Assembly (NCBI RefSeq): GCF_018383905.1
Contig: NZ_JAGYWA010000004.1
Location: forward strand, 599,201 to 663,200
From: Flavobacterium branchiicola
Lineage (GTDB): Bacteria; Bacteroidota; Bacteroidia; Flavobacteriales; Flavobacteriaceae
Length of the DNA stretch: 64,000 nt
Direction: 5' to 3'
The notes beneath the pieces are model-generated. The model was not told the origin of the DNA and searched no databases. It worked only from the letters and a program-made list of their open reading frames with translations. Both the position numbers and the translations under genes were made by a program. Position 1 is the first letter of the stretch. The number at the start of each line of letters is the position of its first letter. Below are positions 27,492 through 36,300 of this stretch, one piece after another.

Positions 27492-28529
27492 TTAAACCTT
27501 TTCGTTGTTGGCTTTAATAAAATCCGTTACCAGATATCCAATTAATTTTCCAATTAAATTATTGTTTGGAGAATCCGCTAAATCTGGTGCCCCTTCGCAA
27601 ATATGTAAATAGGTGGCATTTTTGTGCTGTCCGAAAAAGGATATAAACTGACGTAATTCTTCTACAGAAAAACCGCTAATAGTCATGGCGCTGCTGGCAA
27701 TATTAGGAATAGCGTCCAGATCAATTTCAATTCCAAAAGAATCACTTCTTATAAACTCTAAAGCCAGAGCCATTTCTCTGTCAAAATCTTTTTCTTTACG
27801 GATGTTTACGCTATCGTATGTATTGTAACGAACGCGATCTTCAAGCTTTTTAATAATATCTAAAACGCTTTTTGATGTGTAGTTTTCATGTAAACCGAAG
27901 ATGAAGTACTTTTTTAAAAAACCTTCTTCATAAGCGTATGAAAAGCCGTTTCCGCTGTGGCGTCCTTCTAGGATCCTAAAATCAGAATGCGCATCAAAAT
28001 TAATGGCATTTATAGGTTTTCCTTTGGCAAGTGCAGATCCTTTAATATTTCCGTAGGCATTATTATGACCTCCGCCAATAATTATAGGTGTTTTTCCTGC
28101 TTTTATAATAGTAAAGATAATATGAGAAACTTCTTTGTCAATTTTTTCAACCAATTGGCTTAATTTAGAACGATCATCAATGTCATTAAAGTCAAGATTT
28201 TCGACATCTTTCATTTCTTGAGATACATTGATTTGTCCTAAAACTATAATCTGACTTCCTTTTGAAAAACGATTATGCTGAATGTTGGCAATGCTCTTTA
28301 TAGCGCTTTCCCATGCCGATGCAGCGCCAGGTCTTCCGTAATTGGCACGCACGCCAATATCTTCAGGAATTCCTAAGAGCACGTATTTAGCCTCACTTTC
28401 GGTTAAGAATTTGATTTTGTCGGCTCCTTTAGGAATGACAATCATTTTCTCACCAAACTTTATTTCACCACTTCTGTGATTGGTAACTTTTGCTAAATCA
28501 TTTACAGTAAAAGGGATCAGTTTATCCAT
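27492..28529 (-). CDS. hutG: Formimidoylglutamase (arginase family)
   Basis: Hydrolyses N-formimidoyl-glutamate to glutamate and formamide, the last step of histidine degradation. The 345-aa protein has the binuclear Mn-site motifs GGGHNNAYG, NFDAHSDFR and IDLDAIPN, in the spacing typical of the ureohydrolase fold. The start MDKLIPFTVNDLAK is clean. hutI lies 1.06 kb downstream on the same strand, with an unrelated opposite-strand gene in between, which supports HutG over arginase or agmatinase. hutH and hutU are not in the window. Confidence 0.85.
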   Translation of the reverse strand: MDKLIPFTVNDLAKVTNHRSGEIKFGEKMIVIPKGADKIKFLTESEAKYVLLGIPEDIGVRANYGRPGAASAWESAIKSIANIQHNRFSKGSQIIVLGQINVSQEMKDVENLDFNDIDDRSKLSQLVEKIDKEVSHIIFTIIKAGKTPIIIGGGHNNAYGNIKGSALAKGKPINAINFDAHSDFRILEGRHSGNGFSYAYEEGFLKKYFIFGLHENYTSKSVLDIIKKLEDRVRYNTYDSVNIRKEKDFDREMALALEFIRSDSFGIEIDLDAIPNIASSAMTISGFSVEELRQFISFFGQHKNATYLHICEGAPDLADSPNNNLIGKLIGYLVTDFIKANNEKV

Positions 28530-28546
28530 AAAAAAAAATTATTGCT

Positions 28547-28604
28547 CAAAAATAATATAATTGTAACAACTTACGTTATTAGGATATATTAATTCTTAAA
28601 TTTG
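28547..28604. promoter_or_regulatory. Divergent promoter region, hutG and coiled-coil gene
   Basis: Minus strand TATTTTTG at 28554-28547 faces hutG. Plus strand TAAATTTG at 28597-28604 faces the coiled-coil gene 23 nt later. Both match TAnnTTTG, but -33 elements at the usual spacing were not found. Confidence 0.4.
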
Positions 28605-28626
28605 TTTTTAAAGAAAATTATTCAAT

Positions 28627-29505
28627 ATGGAAAACCCAAAGAACAACAACTCAAGTCTAAAGGCTATAATTGCCGTTTTAGCAGTCCTACTGATTGGTAG
28701 CTTAGTGTATATTTTTAAATTATCTTCTGATACAGAAGTGGTTAAAACTGAACTGACAACAACAATGACAGAAAAAGAATCTGTTATGAAAGATTTGCAG
28801 GAATTAAAAGCAACTTATGATGCTGCAATTGCTGAAAATACTTCAATGTCTGATGAATTGATTCAGGAAAGAGATAAAGTAGTGGCTTTAATGGATGATT
28901 TGAACAAATCAAAAGGAGATGTATCTAAATACAGATCTCAAGTTCAGGCGATGCAGGGTAAAATGAAAACGTTAGTGGCTGAAAACGACGAATTGAAAAA
29001 ACAAAATGGAGTTTTAACAGTTCAGAGAGATAGTACTATTGTAGTTTTAGGAGAGTCTAAAAAATACAATGAAGTATTAGTAGGTCAAAACGAAGAGCTG
29101 GCAAAAACAGTAGAAAAAGGGTCTAAGTTATCAGTTTTAAATACTAAAACTATAGCTTACAAAGTAAAAGGTTCAGGAAAGCAAATTGAAACAGATAAAG
29201 CAAGTCGTGCTGATGTCTTGAAAGTAAGTTTTACAATTGCTGAAAACCAAATTGCTAAATCTGGAGATAAAACGTATTATGTACAGGTTATCGATAGCAA
29301 AAACAATGTCTTAGGTGACAAGAAAACGGAAACTTTTGGTGATAATACGTTAACTTACAGTTTTAAAACTACAGTTAAATATGAAAACAAATCTGTAAAT
29401 GTTTCAGAAGATTTAATTGGTAAAGATTTCGAAAAAGGAACTTATTATATCAATGTTTTTGATAATGATGAAGTAGTTTCTAAAACTAGTTTCAGCTTAA
29501 GATAA
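28627..29505 (+). CDS. Membrane-anchored coiled-coil protein of unknown function
   Basis: A 292-aa protein with an N-terminal transmembrane helix (about residues 12-30) and a coiled coil over about 33-165 rich in E, K, L and A. A C-terminal beta-type domain (about 175-292) contains KVKGSGKQIETDKASRADVLKVSF and ENKSVNVSEDLIGKDFEKGTYYINVFD. Relatives in Flavobacteria are sometimes named chromosome partitioning protein. No Walker motif is present, so that name is unsupported. It sits between hutG and hutI on the opposite strand. Function is unknown. Confidence 0.8.
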   Translation: MENPKNNNSSLKAIIAVLAVLLIGSLVYIFKLSSDTEVVKTELTTTMTEKESVMKDLQELKATYDAAIAENTSMSDELIQERDKVVALMDDLNKSKGDVSKYRSQVQAMQGKMKTLVAENDELKKQNGVLTVQRDSTIVVLGESKKYNEVLVGQNEELAKTVEKGSKLSVLNTKTIAYKVKGSGKQIETDKASRADVLKVSFTIAENQIAKSGDKTYYVQVIDSKNNVLGDKKTETFGDNTLTYSFKTTVKYENKSVNVSEDLIGKDFEKGTYYINVFDNDEVVSKTSFSLR

Positions 29506-29541
29506 GTAGTGCCAAAAGGATAATAATACCACTTTGATATT

Positions 29542-29575
29542 AAAGGTCTGTGATTTTCTCACAGACCTTTTTTTA
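29542..29575. terminator. Bidirectional terminator between coiled-coil gene and hutI
   Basis: A 12-bp stem (AAAGGTCTGTGA with TCACAGACCTTT), loop TTTTC, then TTTTTA. It lies between convergent gene ends at 29505 and 29593. Confidence 0.85.
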
Positions 29576-29592
29576 TGAATATATGTTTTTGT

Positions 29593-30831
29593 TTATTTTA
29601 AAATTTCTCCTTCAATAAAAACACTTTCAATTAAATTGCTTCCAAAAGCATAAGGAATTTGATAGTAAGAAGAAATAGGTTTAGTTAGGATTAAATTGGC
29701 CTTTTTTCCTTTTGTAATACTTCCATGAGTTGCTGAAATTCCCATAGCATACGCGCCATTTATTGTGGCTGCATTAATAGCTTCCTCAGGAGTCATTTTC
29801 ATTTTGATACAAGCTGTAGCAACAACAAAGTTCATATTGCCCGATGGAGTAGAGCCAGGGTTAAAATCTGTTGCCAAAGCTAAAGGTAAACCTGCTTTTA
29901 TCATTTCTCGTGCCGGTGTATATGGAATACTTAAGAAATAGGAACAAGAAGGTAATGCAACAGGCATTGTTTCTGATCCTTTTAAGGCTTGAATATCTTC
30001 CGGTGTCATAATTTCTAAATGATCAACAGAAAGAGCTTTAAATTTAACTCCGGACTGAATTCCGCCAATAGAATTGAATTGATTCACGTGAATTTTTGGT
30101 TTTAAACCAGCTTCAATTCCTGCGTGCATGATTTTTTCTGTTTCTTCTACAGAAAAATAGCCGCTTTCGCAGAAAACATCTATATATTCAGCTAAATTGT
30201 TTTTTGCTATTTCAGGAATCATTTGAGTTATAATTTCATCAATATATCCTGTTTTATTTTCTTTGTAGTGTGTAGGGAAAGCATGTGCACCAAGAAAAGT
30301 AGCTTTAATCGAGATTGGATAATTTTCTGCCAGTTTTTTAATAACGCGCAACATTTTCATTTCGCCTTCAATAGTCAATCCGTAGCCTGATTTTATTTCT
30401 ACGGCTCCGGTTCCCAGATGCATAACTTCTTCTAGTCTCAATTTAGATTGCTCGTAAATTTCTTCTTCAGATGTTTCGTTTAGTTTCTTGGCAGAGTTTA
30501 AAATTCCACCACCGCGATTAGCAATTTCCTCATAAGTAAAACCATTAATTCGGTCTACAAATTCCTGTTCACGATTTCCCGCGTACACAATATGAGTATG
30601 GCTGTCGCACCATGTTGGAAGTACTACCCGACCAGTTGCATCAATAATTTTATCGGCATTTATTTTTGGAAGATTGTCCATCGAGCCAAAATCAGCAATT
30701 AAATCATCTTCTAAAATTAAAAAAGCATTTTTTATCGTTGGAAGCACGGCCATTTCTGATCCTGAAACTTTAGGAATTGATGTTTCACGAACCTGAAGCA
30801 ATTCTTGTATGTTGGTAATTAAAGTAATCAT
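29593..30831 (-). CDS. hutI: Imidazolonepropionase
   Basis: Opens the ring of imidazolone-5-propionate in histidine degradation. The 412-aa amidohydrolase has the metal motif DSHTHIVYAGNREQEF and continues with SGYGLTIEGEMKMLRVIK, FLGAHAFP, KIHVNQFNSIGG, SVDHLEI and ATDFNPGSTPSGNMNFV, all diagnostic for HutI. The ATG at 30831 starts MITLITNIQELLQV. A frame extension to 30867 adds 12 residues without conservation. It is separated from hutG by the coiled-coil gene on the other strand. Confidence 0.95.
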   Translation of the reverse strand: MITLITNIQELLQVRETSIPKVSGSEMAVLPTIKNAFLILEDDLIADFGSMDNLPKINADKIIDATGRVVLPTWCDSHTHIVYAGNREQEFVDRINGFTYEEIANRGGGILNSAKKLNETSEEEIYEQSKLRLEEVMHLGTGAVEIKSGYGLTIEGEMKMLRVIKKLAENYPISIKATFLGAHAFPTHYKENKTGYIDEIITQMIPEIAKNNLAEYIDVFCESGYFSVEETEKIMHAGIEAGLKPKIHVNQFNSIGGIQSGVKFKALSVDHLEIMTPEDIQALKGSETMPVALPSCSYFLSIPYTPAREMIKAGLPLALATDFNPGSTPSGNMNFVVATACIKMKMTPEEAINAATINGAYAMGISATHGSITKGKKANLILTKPISSYYQIPYAFGSNLIESVFIEGEILK

Positions 30832-30926
30832 TATTTTATGAGATAGGTTTAAAAACACAAATTTCACAAATTATCACGTAATATTATGTGAAACTTGTGA
30901 AATTCGTAAAATTATTTGTTTTTGAT

Positions 30927-31979
30927 TTATTCTGAAACGGTAATTTCAAACATCTTGCTCCAGTTTTTACCAGTTACAAAAATGGTTTTTGTTTTTGGGT
31001 TGTAAGCAATTCCATTTAAAACATCATCTTTTGTAATGTCAGTCATGGATTTTCGTAAACCAGACAGATCTAAAATTCCTTCAACAGCACCAGACTCCGG
31101 ATTTACAACTGCAATAGCATCTTTAAACCATACATTAGCATAAATTTTACCATTAATCCATTCGATTTCATTAACTGCTTTAATTTTTGAAGCTCCAGAG
31201 TAAACATTGATATAATCAATCATTTTTTGAGTAGAAGGGTTTACTTTCCAGATTTTTTCAGTACCATCAGTCTGGTAAATGTGTTTTCCGTCATTTGTCA
31301 TTCCCCATCCTTCGATATCTTTTTCAAAATCAAAGGTTTTTTCAAGTTTTAATGTTTTTGCATCGTAGATAAAACCTTTTTTGTTTTTATAAGTTAACTG
31401 GAATAATTTACCATTAATAAATGTAATTCCTTCTCCAAAGTATTGCTGATCAAGGTCAATTTGCTTGAAAACTTTACCAGTTTTATAATCGTATTTTTTT
31501 ATAAACGAAGCGCCTTCCTGTCCGGTACTCTCATATAATGTGTCATTGTAAAATTCCAGTCCTTCTGTAAAAGCTTTTTTGTCGTGAGCAAACGTGTTTA
31601 CAACTTTATACTTTAATAATTTAGGTTCAATATCCGAAACCACTTCAATTCTTTTAGTAGCATCAGAAGAATCTCCGCCAAAATAAACAGAAGCTTTTAT
31701 GTATTGATAACCTAATTTTTGATCTAATAATTCAAATCTAAAATCTTGAGCGCCTTTTGTGCTTCCGGCTCTTTGATCGTTTACGAAGTAGACAACGCTG
31801 TCGATTTCTTTCGAATTTGGGTTTAAAATTCCGATTGAAAGCACTTCTTTTTGCGTAAGATGGGCAGGAAAAGCAGAATCATCTATAGTAAATAAAGAAT
31901 TTTCACCTTTATTTTTATCTCCACATCCAATTAATGTAATTCCTAATAAAATGAAAGCTAAGAAGTTATGTTTTTTCAT
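30927..31979 (-). CDS. Glutaminyl-peptide cyclotransferase-like lipoprotein
   Basis: A 350-aa lipoprotein with signal peptide MKKHNFLAFILLGITLIGCG (lipobox LIGC) and a C-terminal beta-propeller of the plant and bacterial glutamine cyclotransferase family. Characteristic segments are HDKKAFTEGLEFYNDTLYESTGQEGASFIKKYD, YFGEGITFINGKLFQLTYKNKKGF, EGWGMTNDGKHIYQTDGTEKI and NEIEWINGKIYANVWFKDAIAVVNP. Such enzymes form N-terminal pyroglutamate on secreted proteins. T9SS substrates often carry it, which is a known link in the phylum. The ATG at 31979 starts the lipoprotein signal. The upstream frame runs through ffs and is not coding. Confidence 0.88.
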   Translation of the reverse strand: MKKHNFLAFILLGITLIGCGDKNKGENSLFTIDDSAFPAHLTQKEVLSIGILNPNSKEIDSVVYFVNDQRAGSTKGAQDFRFELLDQKLGYQYIKASVYFGGDSSDATKRIEVVSDIEPKLLKYKVVNTFAHDKKAFTEGLEFYNDTLYESTGQEGASFIKKYDYKTGKVFKQIDLDQQYFGEGITFINGKLFQLTYKNKKGFIYDAKTLKLEKTFDFEKDIEGWGMTNDGKHIYQTDGTEKIWKVNPSTQKMIDYINVYSGASKIKAVNEIEWINGKIYANVWFKDAIAVVNPESGAVEGILDLSGLRKSMTDITKDDVLNGIAYNPKTKTIFVTGKNWSKMFEITVSE

Positions 31980-32034
31980 AGTGTAAAATTTGAATAAGCC
32001 AATATACGACGATATTTTAATTGCAACAAAGGTC

Positions 32035-32064
32035 TTGCAAAAATATAAAAAGATTGTATATTTG
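32035..32064 (+). promoter_or_regulatory. Promoter of ffs
   Basis: TTG at 32035-32037, a 19-nt spacer and TATATTTG at 32057-32064 match the Bacteroidetes housekeeping promoter exactly. Transcription start would fall at about 32069-32071, at the first base of the SRP RNA stem. Confidence 0.8.
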
Positions 32065-32068
32065 CACC

Positions 32069-32163
32069 GGCAAGTCCTACACGACCAGCTCCTGCAGACT
32101 CCCCCAGGATGGGAACATAGCAAGGGTACGTGGTTGAGCGGTGCGATGTAGGTCGCTTGCCAT
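32069..32163 (+). ncRNA. ffs: Signal recognition particle RNA (4.5S-type, SRP small)
   Basis: GGCAAG at 32069 pairs with CTTGCC at 32156-32161, and CCTACA pairs with TGTAGG inside it. The apical part (CCCCCAGG, then ATGGGAACAT with a GGAA tetraloop, then AGCAAGGG) has the conserved CAGG/AGCA internal loop of SRP helix 8 that binds Ffh. A long T run directly after acts as terminator. It is about 95 nt, normal for the short bacterial form. Confidence 0.93.
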
Positions 32164-32368
32164 TTTTTTTTTTTTTTTTTTTTGTTACATAAATTCTTTT
32201 TTTAGAATTCATATAAAAGTAGTCTTCCTTCGGGGAGATTTTTTTATTTTTGGACTTATCAGAAGTTAAATGTTATTGGTTAGAAGTTGCAAATTGAGTG
32301 TTCTGCTCAAAAATAAAATTATCCCCAAGAACTTATAACTCATCACCTATAACTTATAACTAAAAAGA

Positions 32369-33172
32369 ATGAGTAAAGTCGTTTTAATTACCGGAGGATC
32401 TTCAGGAATTGGAAAATCTATTGGCGAATTTTTGCATCAGAAAGGTTTTGTTGTTTACGGAACAAGTAGAAATCCGGAGAAAGTTTTAAATTCAGTTTTT
32501 CCTTTAGTTGCTTTAGATGTCCGAGACGCTGAATCTATCAAAAATGCGGTTGCAAAAATTATTACAACTTCCGGTAGATTAGATATTGTTATTAATAATG
32601 CCGGGGTAGGAATTACAGGACCTTTGGAAGAAATTCCGACAGAGGAAATCAGGAATAATTTTGAAACCAATTTTTTTGGACCAATCGAGGTTATGAAAGC
32701 GGTTTTACCACAAATGCGTAATCAAAAATCGGGCTTAATAATTAATATCACGTCAATTGCCGGTTATATGGGGCTTCCTTACAGAAGTGTTTACTCAGCA
32801 TCAAAAGGGGCTTTGGAGTTAATTACTGAAGCATTAAGAATGGAAGTTAAATCTTTTGGTATTGAAATTACAAATGTAGCGCCAGGGGATTTTGCAACGA
32901 ATATTGCGGCTGGACGTTATCATGCGCCAGTTATTAAAGATTCGGCTTATGAAAAGGTTTACGGTGATGTTTTGGCTACCATGAATGATCATGTTGATGC
33001 AGGAAGTAACCCGAACGAAATGGCTGAAGCTGTTTTTAAAATTATTGAGACCAATAAACCAAAAGTGCATTATAAAGTGGGTGCTTTTATGCAGAAATTT
33101 TCAATTGTTTTAAAGCGTGCGCTGCCGGATAAAATGTACGAGAAAATGTTAATGAATCATTATAAACTTTAA
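32369..33172 (+). CDS. SDR-family NAD(P)-dependent oxidoreductase
   Basis: A 267-aa short-chain dehydrogenase. It has the cofactor motif TGGSSGIGKSIG near the N-terminus, NNAGVG, the catalytic Ser in NITSIAGYMGLPYRSVYSASKGAL with YxxxK, and a following NVAPGDFATNI. It resembles the classical group that acts on small carbonyls or acyl chains. Substrate cannot be told. It stands alone between ffs and fsa, with a 205-bp leader that holds small direct repeats (TATAACTTATAAC type) near 32330-32360. Confidence 0.88.
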   Translation: MSKVVLITGGSSGIGKSIGEFLHQKGFVVYGTSRNPEKVLNSVFPLVALDVRDAESIKNAVAKIITTSGRLDIVINNAGVGITGPLEEIPTEEIRNNFETNFFGPIEVMKAVLPQMRNQKSGLIINITSIAGYMGLPYRSVYSASKGALELITEALRMEVKSFGIEITNVAPGDFATNIAAGRYHAPVIKDSAYEKVYGDVLATMNDHVDAGSNPNEMAEAVFKIIETNKPKVHYKVGAFMQKFSIVLKRALPDKMYEKMLMNHYKL

Positions 33173-33230
33173 AAATGGTGTCAATAACAAGATTTTACAC
33201 ATAATTGTCAAAATGCTTTAGATTTTGAAA

Positions 33231-33259
33231 TTGTTATTGGTATTGATTTTGTAATTTTG
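33231..33259 (+). promoter_or_regulatory. Promoter of the fructose-6-phosphate aldolase gene
   Basis: TTG at 33231-33233, an 18-nt spacer, then TAATTTTG at 33252-33259. The transcription start would lie about 32 nt before the ATG at 33298. Confidence 0.6.
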
Positions 33260-33297
33260 CACCGAATTTTTTCAACACACAATTAAATATATAGATT

Positions 33298-33954
33298 ATG
33301 AAATTTTTTATTGATACAGCTAATTTAGCTCAAATTAAAGAAGCGCAGGCTTTAGGTGTTTTAGATGGTGTAACCACTAATCCATCATTGATGGCAAAAG
33401 AAGGAATTACCGGAAAAAACAACATTTTGAAGCATTACGTTGATATCTGTAATCTGGTAGAAGGTGATGTAAGTGCTGAAGTGAATGCTTTGGATTTTGA
33501 TGGAATGATTAAAGAAGGTGAGGAGTTGGCTGAATTGCACGACCAAATCGTTGTAAAATTACCTATGACGAAAGAAGGTGTAATGGCTGCGAAATATTTT
33601 TCAGACAAAGGAATTAAAACAAACGTAACTCTTGTGTTTTCTGCAGGACAAGCTTTATTGGCTGCAAAAGCGGGTGCAACTTATGTTTCTCCTTTTATTG
33701 GTCGTTTAGATGATGTTTCTACAGATGGTTTAAACTTAATCCAGGAAATTAGAGAGATCTATGATAACTACGGTTATGAGACTCAAATTTTAGCAGCTTC
33801 TGTACGTCATACTATGCATATTGTAAACTGTGCTAAAATTGGTGCAGATGTTATGACAGGGCCACTTTCTGCTATTTATGGTTTATTAAAACATCCTTTG
33901 ACTGATATCGGTTTAGCACAGTTTGTTGCTGACTTTGAAAAAGGAAATAAATAA
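33298..33954 (+). CDS. fsa: Fructose-6-phosphate aldolase (transaldolase-like)
   Basis: A 218-aa enzyme of the short transaldolase class, with [24 protein letters not shown], the Schiff-base Lys in [10 protein letters not shown] (Lys87), [15 protein letters not shown] and [13 protein letters not shown]. Short TalC/Fsa proteins either transfer dihydroxyacetone or cleave fructose-6-phosphate. Sequence alone does not separate the two. It ends in a strong terminator whose stem starts 22 nt later. Confidence 0.9.
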   Translation: MKFFIDTANLAQIKEAQALGVLDGVTTNPSLMAKEGITGKNNILKHYVDICNLVEGDVSAEVNALDFDGMIKEGEELAELHDQIVVKLPMTKEGVMAAKYFSDKGIKTNVTLVFSAGQALLAAKAGATYVSPFIGRLDDVSTDGLNLIQEIREIYDNYGYETQILAASVRHTMHIVNCAKIGADVMTGPLSAIYGLLKHPLTDIGLAQFVADFEKGNK

Positions 33955-33975
33955 GAATCAAGTTATTATAATTTC

Positions 33976-34016
33976 AAATCGTCTTTTTTTTATTGAAAAA
34001 AGACGATTTTTTTTTT
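33976..34016 (+). terminator. Terminator after fsa
   Basis: AAATCGTCTTTTTT pairs with AAAAAAGACGATTT (14 bp), followed by a long T run, 22 nt after the fsa stop. Confidence 0.8.
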
Positions 34017-34045
34017 ACTTTTATGTGAACGTAAAAAAAAAGCTT

Positions 34046-34543
34046 ATGAAAATTATATTGGTTTTAGTTTCGTTTTTCGCTGCAAGTCTGTCTATAAATG
34101 CACAAGCGGCCAAGATTTTGACAAGTGTAAATGATGCTGGTGATGTGGCTACTTACGAGCTGGATTGCACCGTGAAATTTCAAACTTTGGCAAAAGGGTT
34201 GCGATATAATATTACGCGCCATGAGTTTAAGGGGCCGGAAATGAAAAATAATTACCGTTTGTTACTGGTAATGGATGGTTTTTATTCTAAAACTTTAAAT
34301 GATTCCATGAAGATTTCTGCTGTTTTGACAGATGGAACTGTTATTGAAGCGCGAAAAATAATTGAAGATGACGGTTTTTTTGATGGAGCGTGTACTTTAA
34401 AAATAAAAGATCCCAAAGCTTTATTAGAAGCTAATATTGACAAAGTCGTTGTTCATGCTGACAAAGAAGTTGTTTATAAGATTTCGGATCAAAACAGGGC
34501 TGTTTTTAAGAAGAATTTGAGTAATATTATTGAGGCTAAGTAA
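34046..34543 (+). CDS. Small secreted protein of unknown function
   Basis: A 165-aa protein with signal peptide MKIILVLVSFFAASLSINAQ and a mature beta-rich domain containing LDCTVKFQTLAKGLRYNITRHEFKGPEMKNNYRLLLVMDG. The ATG at 34046 is right for the signal peptide. The longer upstream frame begins inside fsa and its terminator. No family was recognised, and it stands alone between two terminators. Confidence 0.7.
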   Translation: MKIILVLVSFFAASLSINAQAAKILTSVNDAGDVATYELDCTVKFQTLAKGLRYNITRHEFKGPEMKNNYRLLLVMDGFYSKTLNDSMKISAVLTDGTVIEARKIIEDDGFFDGACTLKIKDPKALLEANIDKVVVHADKEVVYKISDQNRAVFKKNLSNIIEAK

Positions 34544-34602
34544 AGTCGCTAAGATTCTAAGATGCTAAGGAGCTAAGTTTTTAGATGGTCTACTTATAAA
34601 AA

Positions 34603-34635
34603 AAAACTCCCATTTATTAAATGGGAGTTTTTTTT
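34603..34635. terminator. Bidirectional terminator before the MFS gene
   Basis: AAACTCCCATTT pairs with AAATGGGAGTTT, with A and T tracts on both flanks. It lies between convergent ends at 34543 and 34647. Confidence 0.85.
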
Positions 34636-34646
34636 ATGTTTTATTT

Positions 34647-36122
34647 TTAGTGTCCGCCGCCTTCGCTTTCTACGTGACTTATTCCTTGTCTTTTTAAGAT
34701 TTTAGGGCAATAGAAACCGTAGAATCCTAAGTAAGCAAAACCAAGAAGTGGTACGATGTAAGAAAAGTGAGTCCAGCTAATTCCGAATATTCCACCCGGA
34801 CTTGTTGAGTCGATATCACAGATACTTCCCTGGATTAACGGAATAACTCCACCTCCAAGAATCATCATAATTAAGAAAGATGATGCTTTTCCTGTGTTTT
34901 TTCCTAAACCAGCAATTGCTAAATCGAAGATAGAAGGCCACATGATAGATAAGAATAAACCTCCAGAGATAAAGAAGAATTTAGCAATTTCAGGATTTGG
35001 ATAAACTAATCCGGCAACCATCATTACTAAACCTGATATTCCGAAAAGCATTAAAGTTTTCCCAGCATTTTTTCCGCCTACAAAACTTACTGCAATGAAT
35101 AATAAAATCCAGATTGGGTAAATGTAGAATGATCGAACATCATGTGCAGCAAAAATATTAGCTCCAATAATTACTCCAAATGCTACAGCTGGTACAATGA
35201 ATTTTAAAGCTGTATTGATCAGGTTTGAAGTGTTGAAAACGTTAACACCACCATTCCAACGGCCAATCATTAAACTTCCCCAGTATAAAGCGATAAAAGG
35301 AGCAATAGCATCTTCTAAAACGTTTCCAAATTCATTTGTGTGTAATAAAGCAGGTAAATTACTAATGATTGTAACTTCGGTTCCAACATAGATAAAGATT
35401 CCTAACATACCTAAATAAAGTTGCGGGTAATCTAAAATGCTGAATTTATTGTGTTTGTGCTCTATTTGAGCTTCTTCCTCATCTGCTTTTGCAGGATCTT
35501 CAATTTTAGAAAAATACATGAAGATTGCCACTACAATAAACGCAAGACCTAAAATGATAAAAGGTAATTTGATGTCTTCTAAAGAAAGGTTTGTTTTTTT
35601 GTTGTCGCCCATTCCAAATAATGCAATTCCTAATAAGATTGCGCCGATAGTAGTTCCGAAAGAGTTTACACCTCCGGCTAAAGTTAAACGGTGAGCTCCG
35701 GTATTTGGACTTCCCATTTTAATGGCTAGCGGGTTAGCAACAATTTGCTGAATAGAAAACCCTAAACCTACAGTAAATAAAGCTGTTAAGAAGAATGGGA
35801 AGCTTTCCATTGTCGCAGCAGGAACGAATAAAAACGAACCAAGCGAAGAAAGAAGTAATCCGGCAGAAAGTGTTTTTTTGTATCCGAATTTTTGTAAAAC
35901 GTCTGATTTTAGAGATATTAAAAAGAATATAATTGACCCTACAAAGTATGCCGCATAAAATGCCCAGGCTACTAATTGTGATTGTACTTGTGATAAAGTA
36001 AATACTTTTTTGAATACTGGAATCAGGATATCATTGGCAGAACCAACAAAACCCCAAAAAAAGAAGACGATTATCAAGGAGATAAACTGCCCCCATTTGG
36101 TTTGTACATTTTCTGAACTCAT
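34647..36122 (-). CDS. Sugar MFS transporter, probable GlcNAc carrier (NagP-like)
   Basis: A 491-aa, 12-helix inner-membrane carrier of the FucP/GlcP/NagP group, with WGQFISLIIVFFFWGFVGSANDILIPVFKK at the start and HRLTLAGGVNSFGTTIGAILLG in the middle. It opens the chitin locus on the minus strand and shares a 31-nt promoter element at 36222-36252 with both susC genes, so a role in N-acetylglucosamine import is likely. The substrate is inferred from context and family. Its C-terminus is His/Gly-rich (ESEGGGH). Confidence 0.85.
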   Translation of the reverse strand: MSSENVQTKWGQFISLIIVFFFWGFVGSANDILIPVFKKVFTLSQVQSQLVAWAFYAAYFVGSIIFFLISLKSDVLQKFGYKKTLSAGLLLSSLGSFLFVPAATMESFPFFLTALFTVGLGFSIQQIVANPLAIKMGSPNTGAHRLTLAGGVNSFGTTIGAILLGIALFGMGDNKKTNLSLEDIKLPFIILGLAFIVVAIFMYFSKIEDPAKADEEEAQIEHKHNKFSILDYPQLYLGMLGIFIYVGTEVTIISNLPALLHTNEFGNVLEDAIAPFIALYWGSLMIGRWNGGVNVFNTSNLINTALKFIVPAVAFGVIIGANIFAAHDVRSFYIYPIWILLFIAVSFVGGKNAGKTLMLFGISGLVMMVAGLVYPNPEIAKFFFISGGLFLSIMWPSIFDLAIAGLGKNTGKASSFLIMMILGGGVIPLIQGSICDIDSTSPGGIFGISWTHFSYIVPLLGFAYLGFYGFYCPKILKRQGISHVESEGGGH

Positions 36123-36169
36123 AATTGTAATAAGGTTAATTTTTTAATTTTATTGTTTTTTGAAGACCG

Positions 36170-36252
36170 TAAATATATTTGTTACGAATATCAAAAAAAA
36201 ATAAAAAGGCACAAATAATGTTAAATTTAAACCAACGACATTATTTTTTCAA
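36170..36252 (-). promoter_or_regulatory. Candidate regulated promoter of the MFS gene
   Basis: On the minus strand, TTGAA, six bases and ATGTCGTTGGTTTAAAT (36252 to 36222) are followed after exactly 44 nt by TATATTTA at 36177-36170, 48 nt from the start codon. The same element and spacing are seen before both susC genes. Confidence 0.6.
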
Positions 36253-36300
36253 CAATGTGTTAGTTTTAACTTAGTTAGAAAATGGGATTATCGACGAGGG

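Noticed and set aside
31980..32123. N-terminal extension of the cyclotransferase gene up to 32123
   Set aside because: The extension runs through the SRP RNA gene and lacks coding character. The lipoprotein signal starts at 31979.
33923..34045. N-terminal extension of the 165-aa secreted protein
   Set aside because: It overlaps fsa and the terminator hairpin. The signal peptide begins at 34046.
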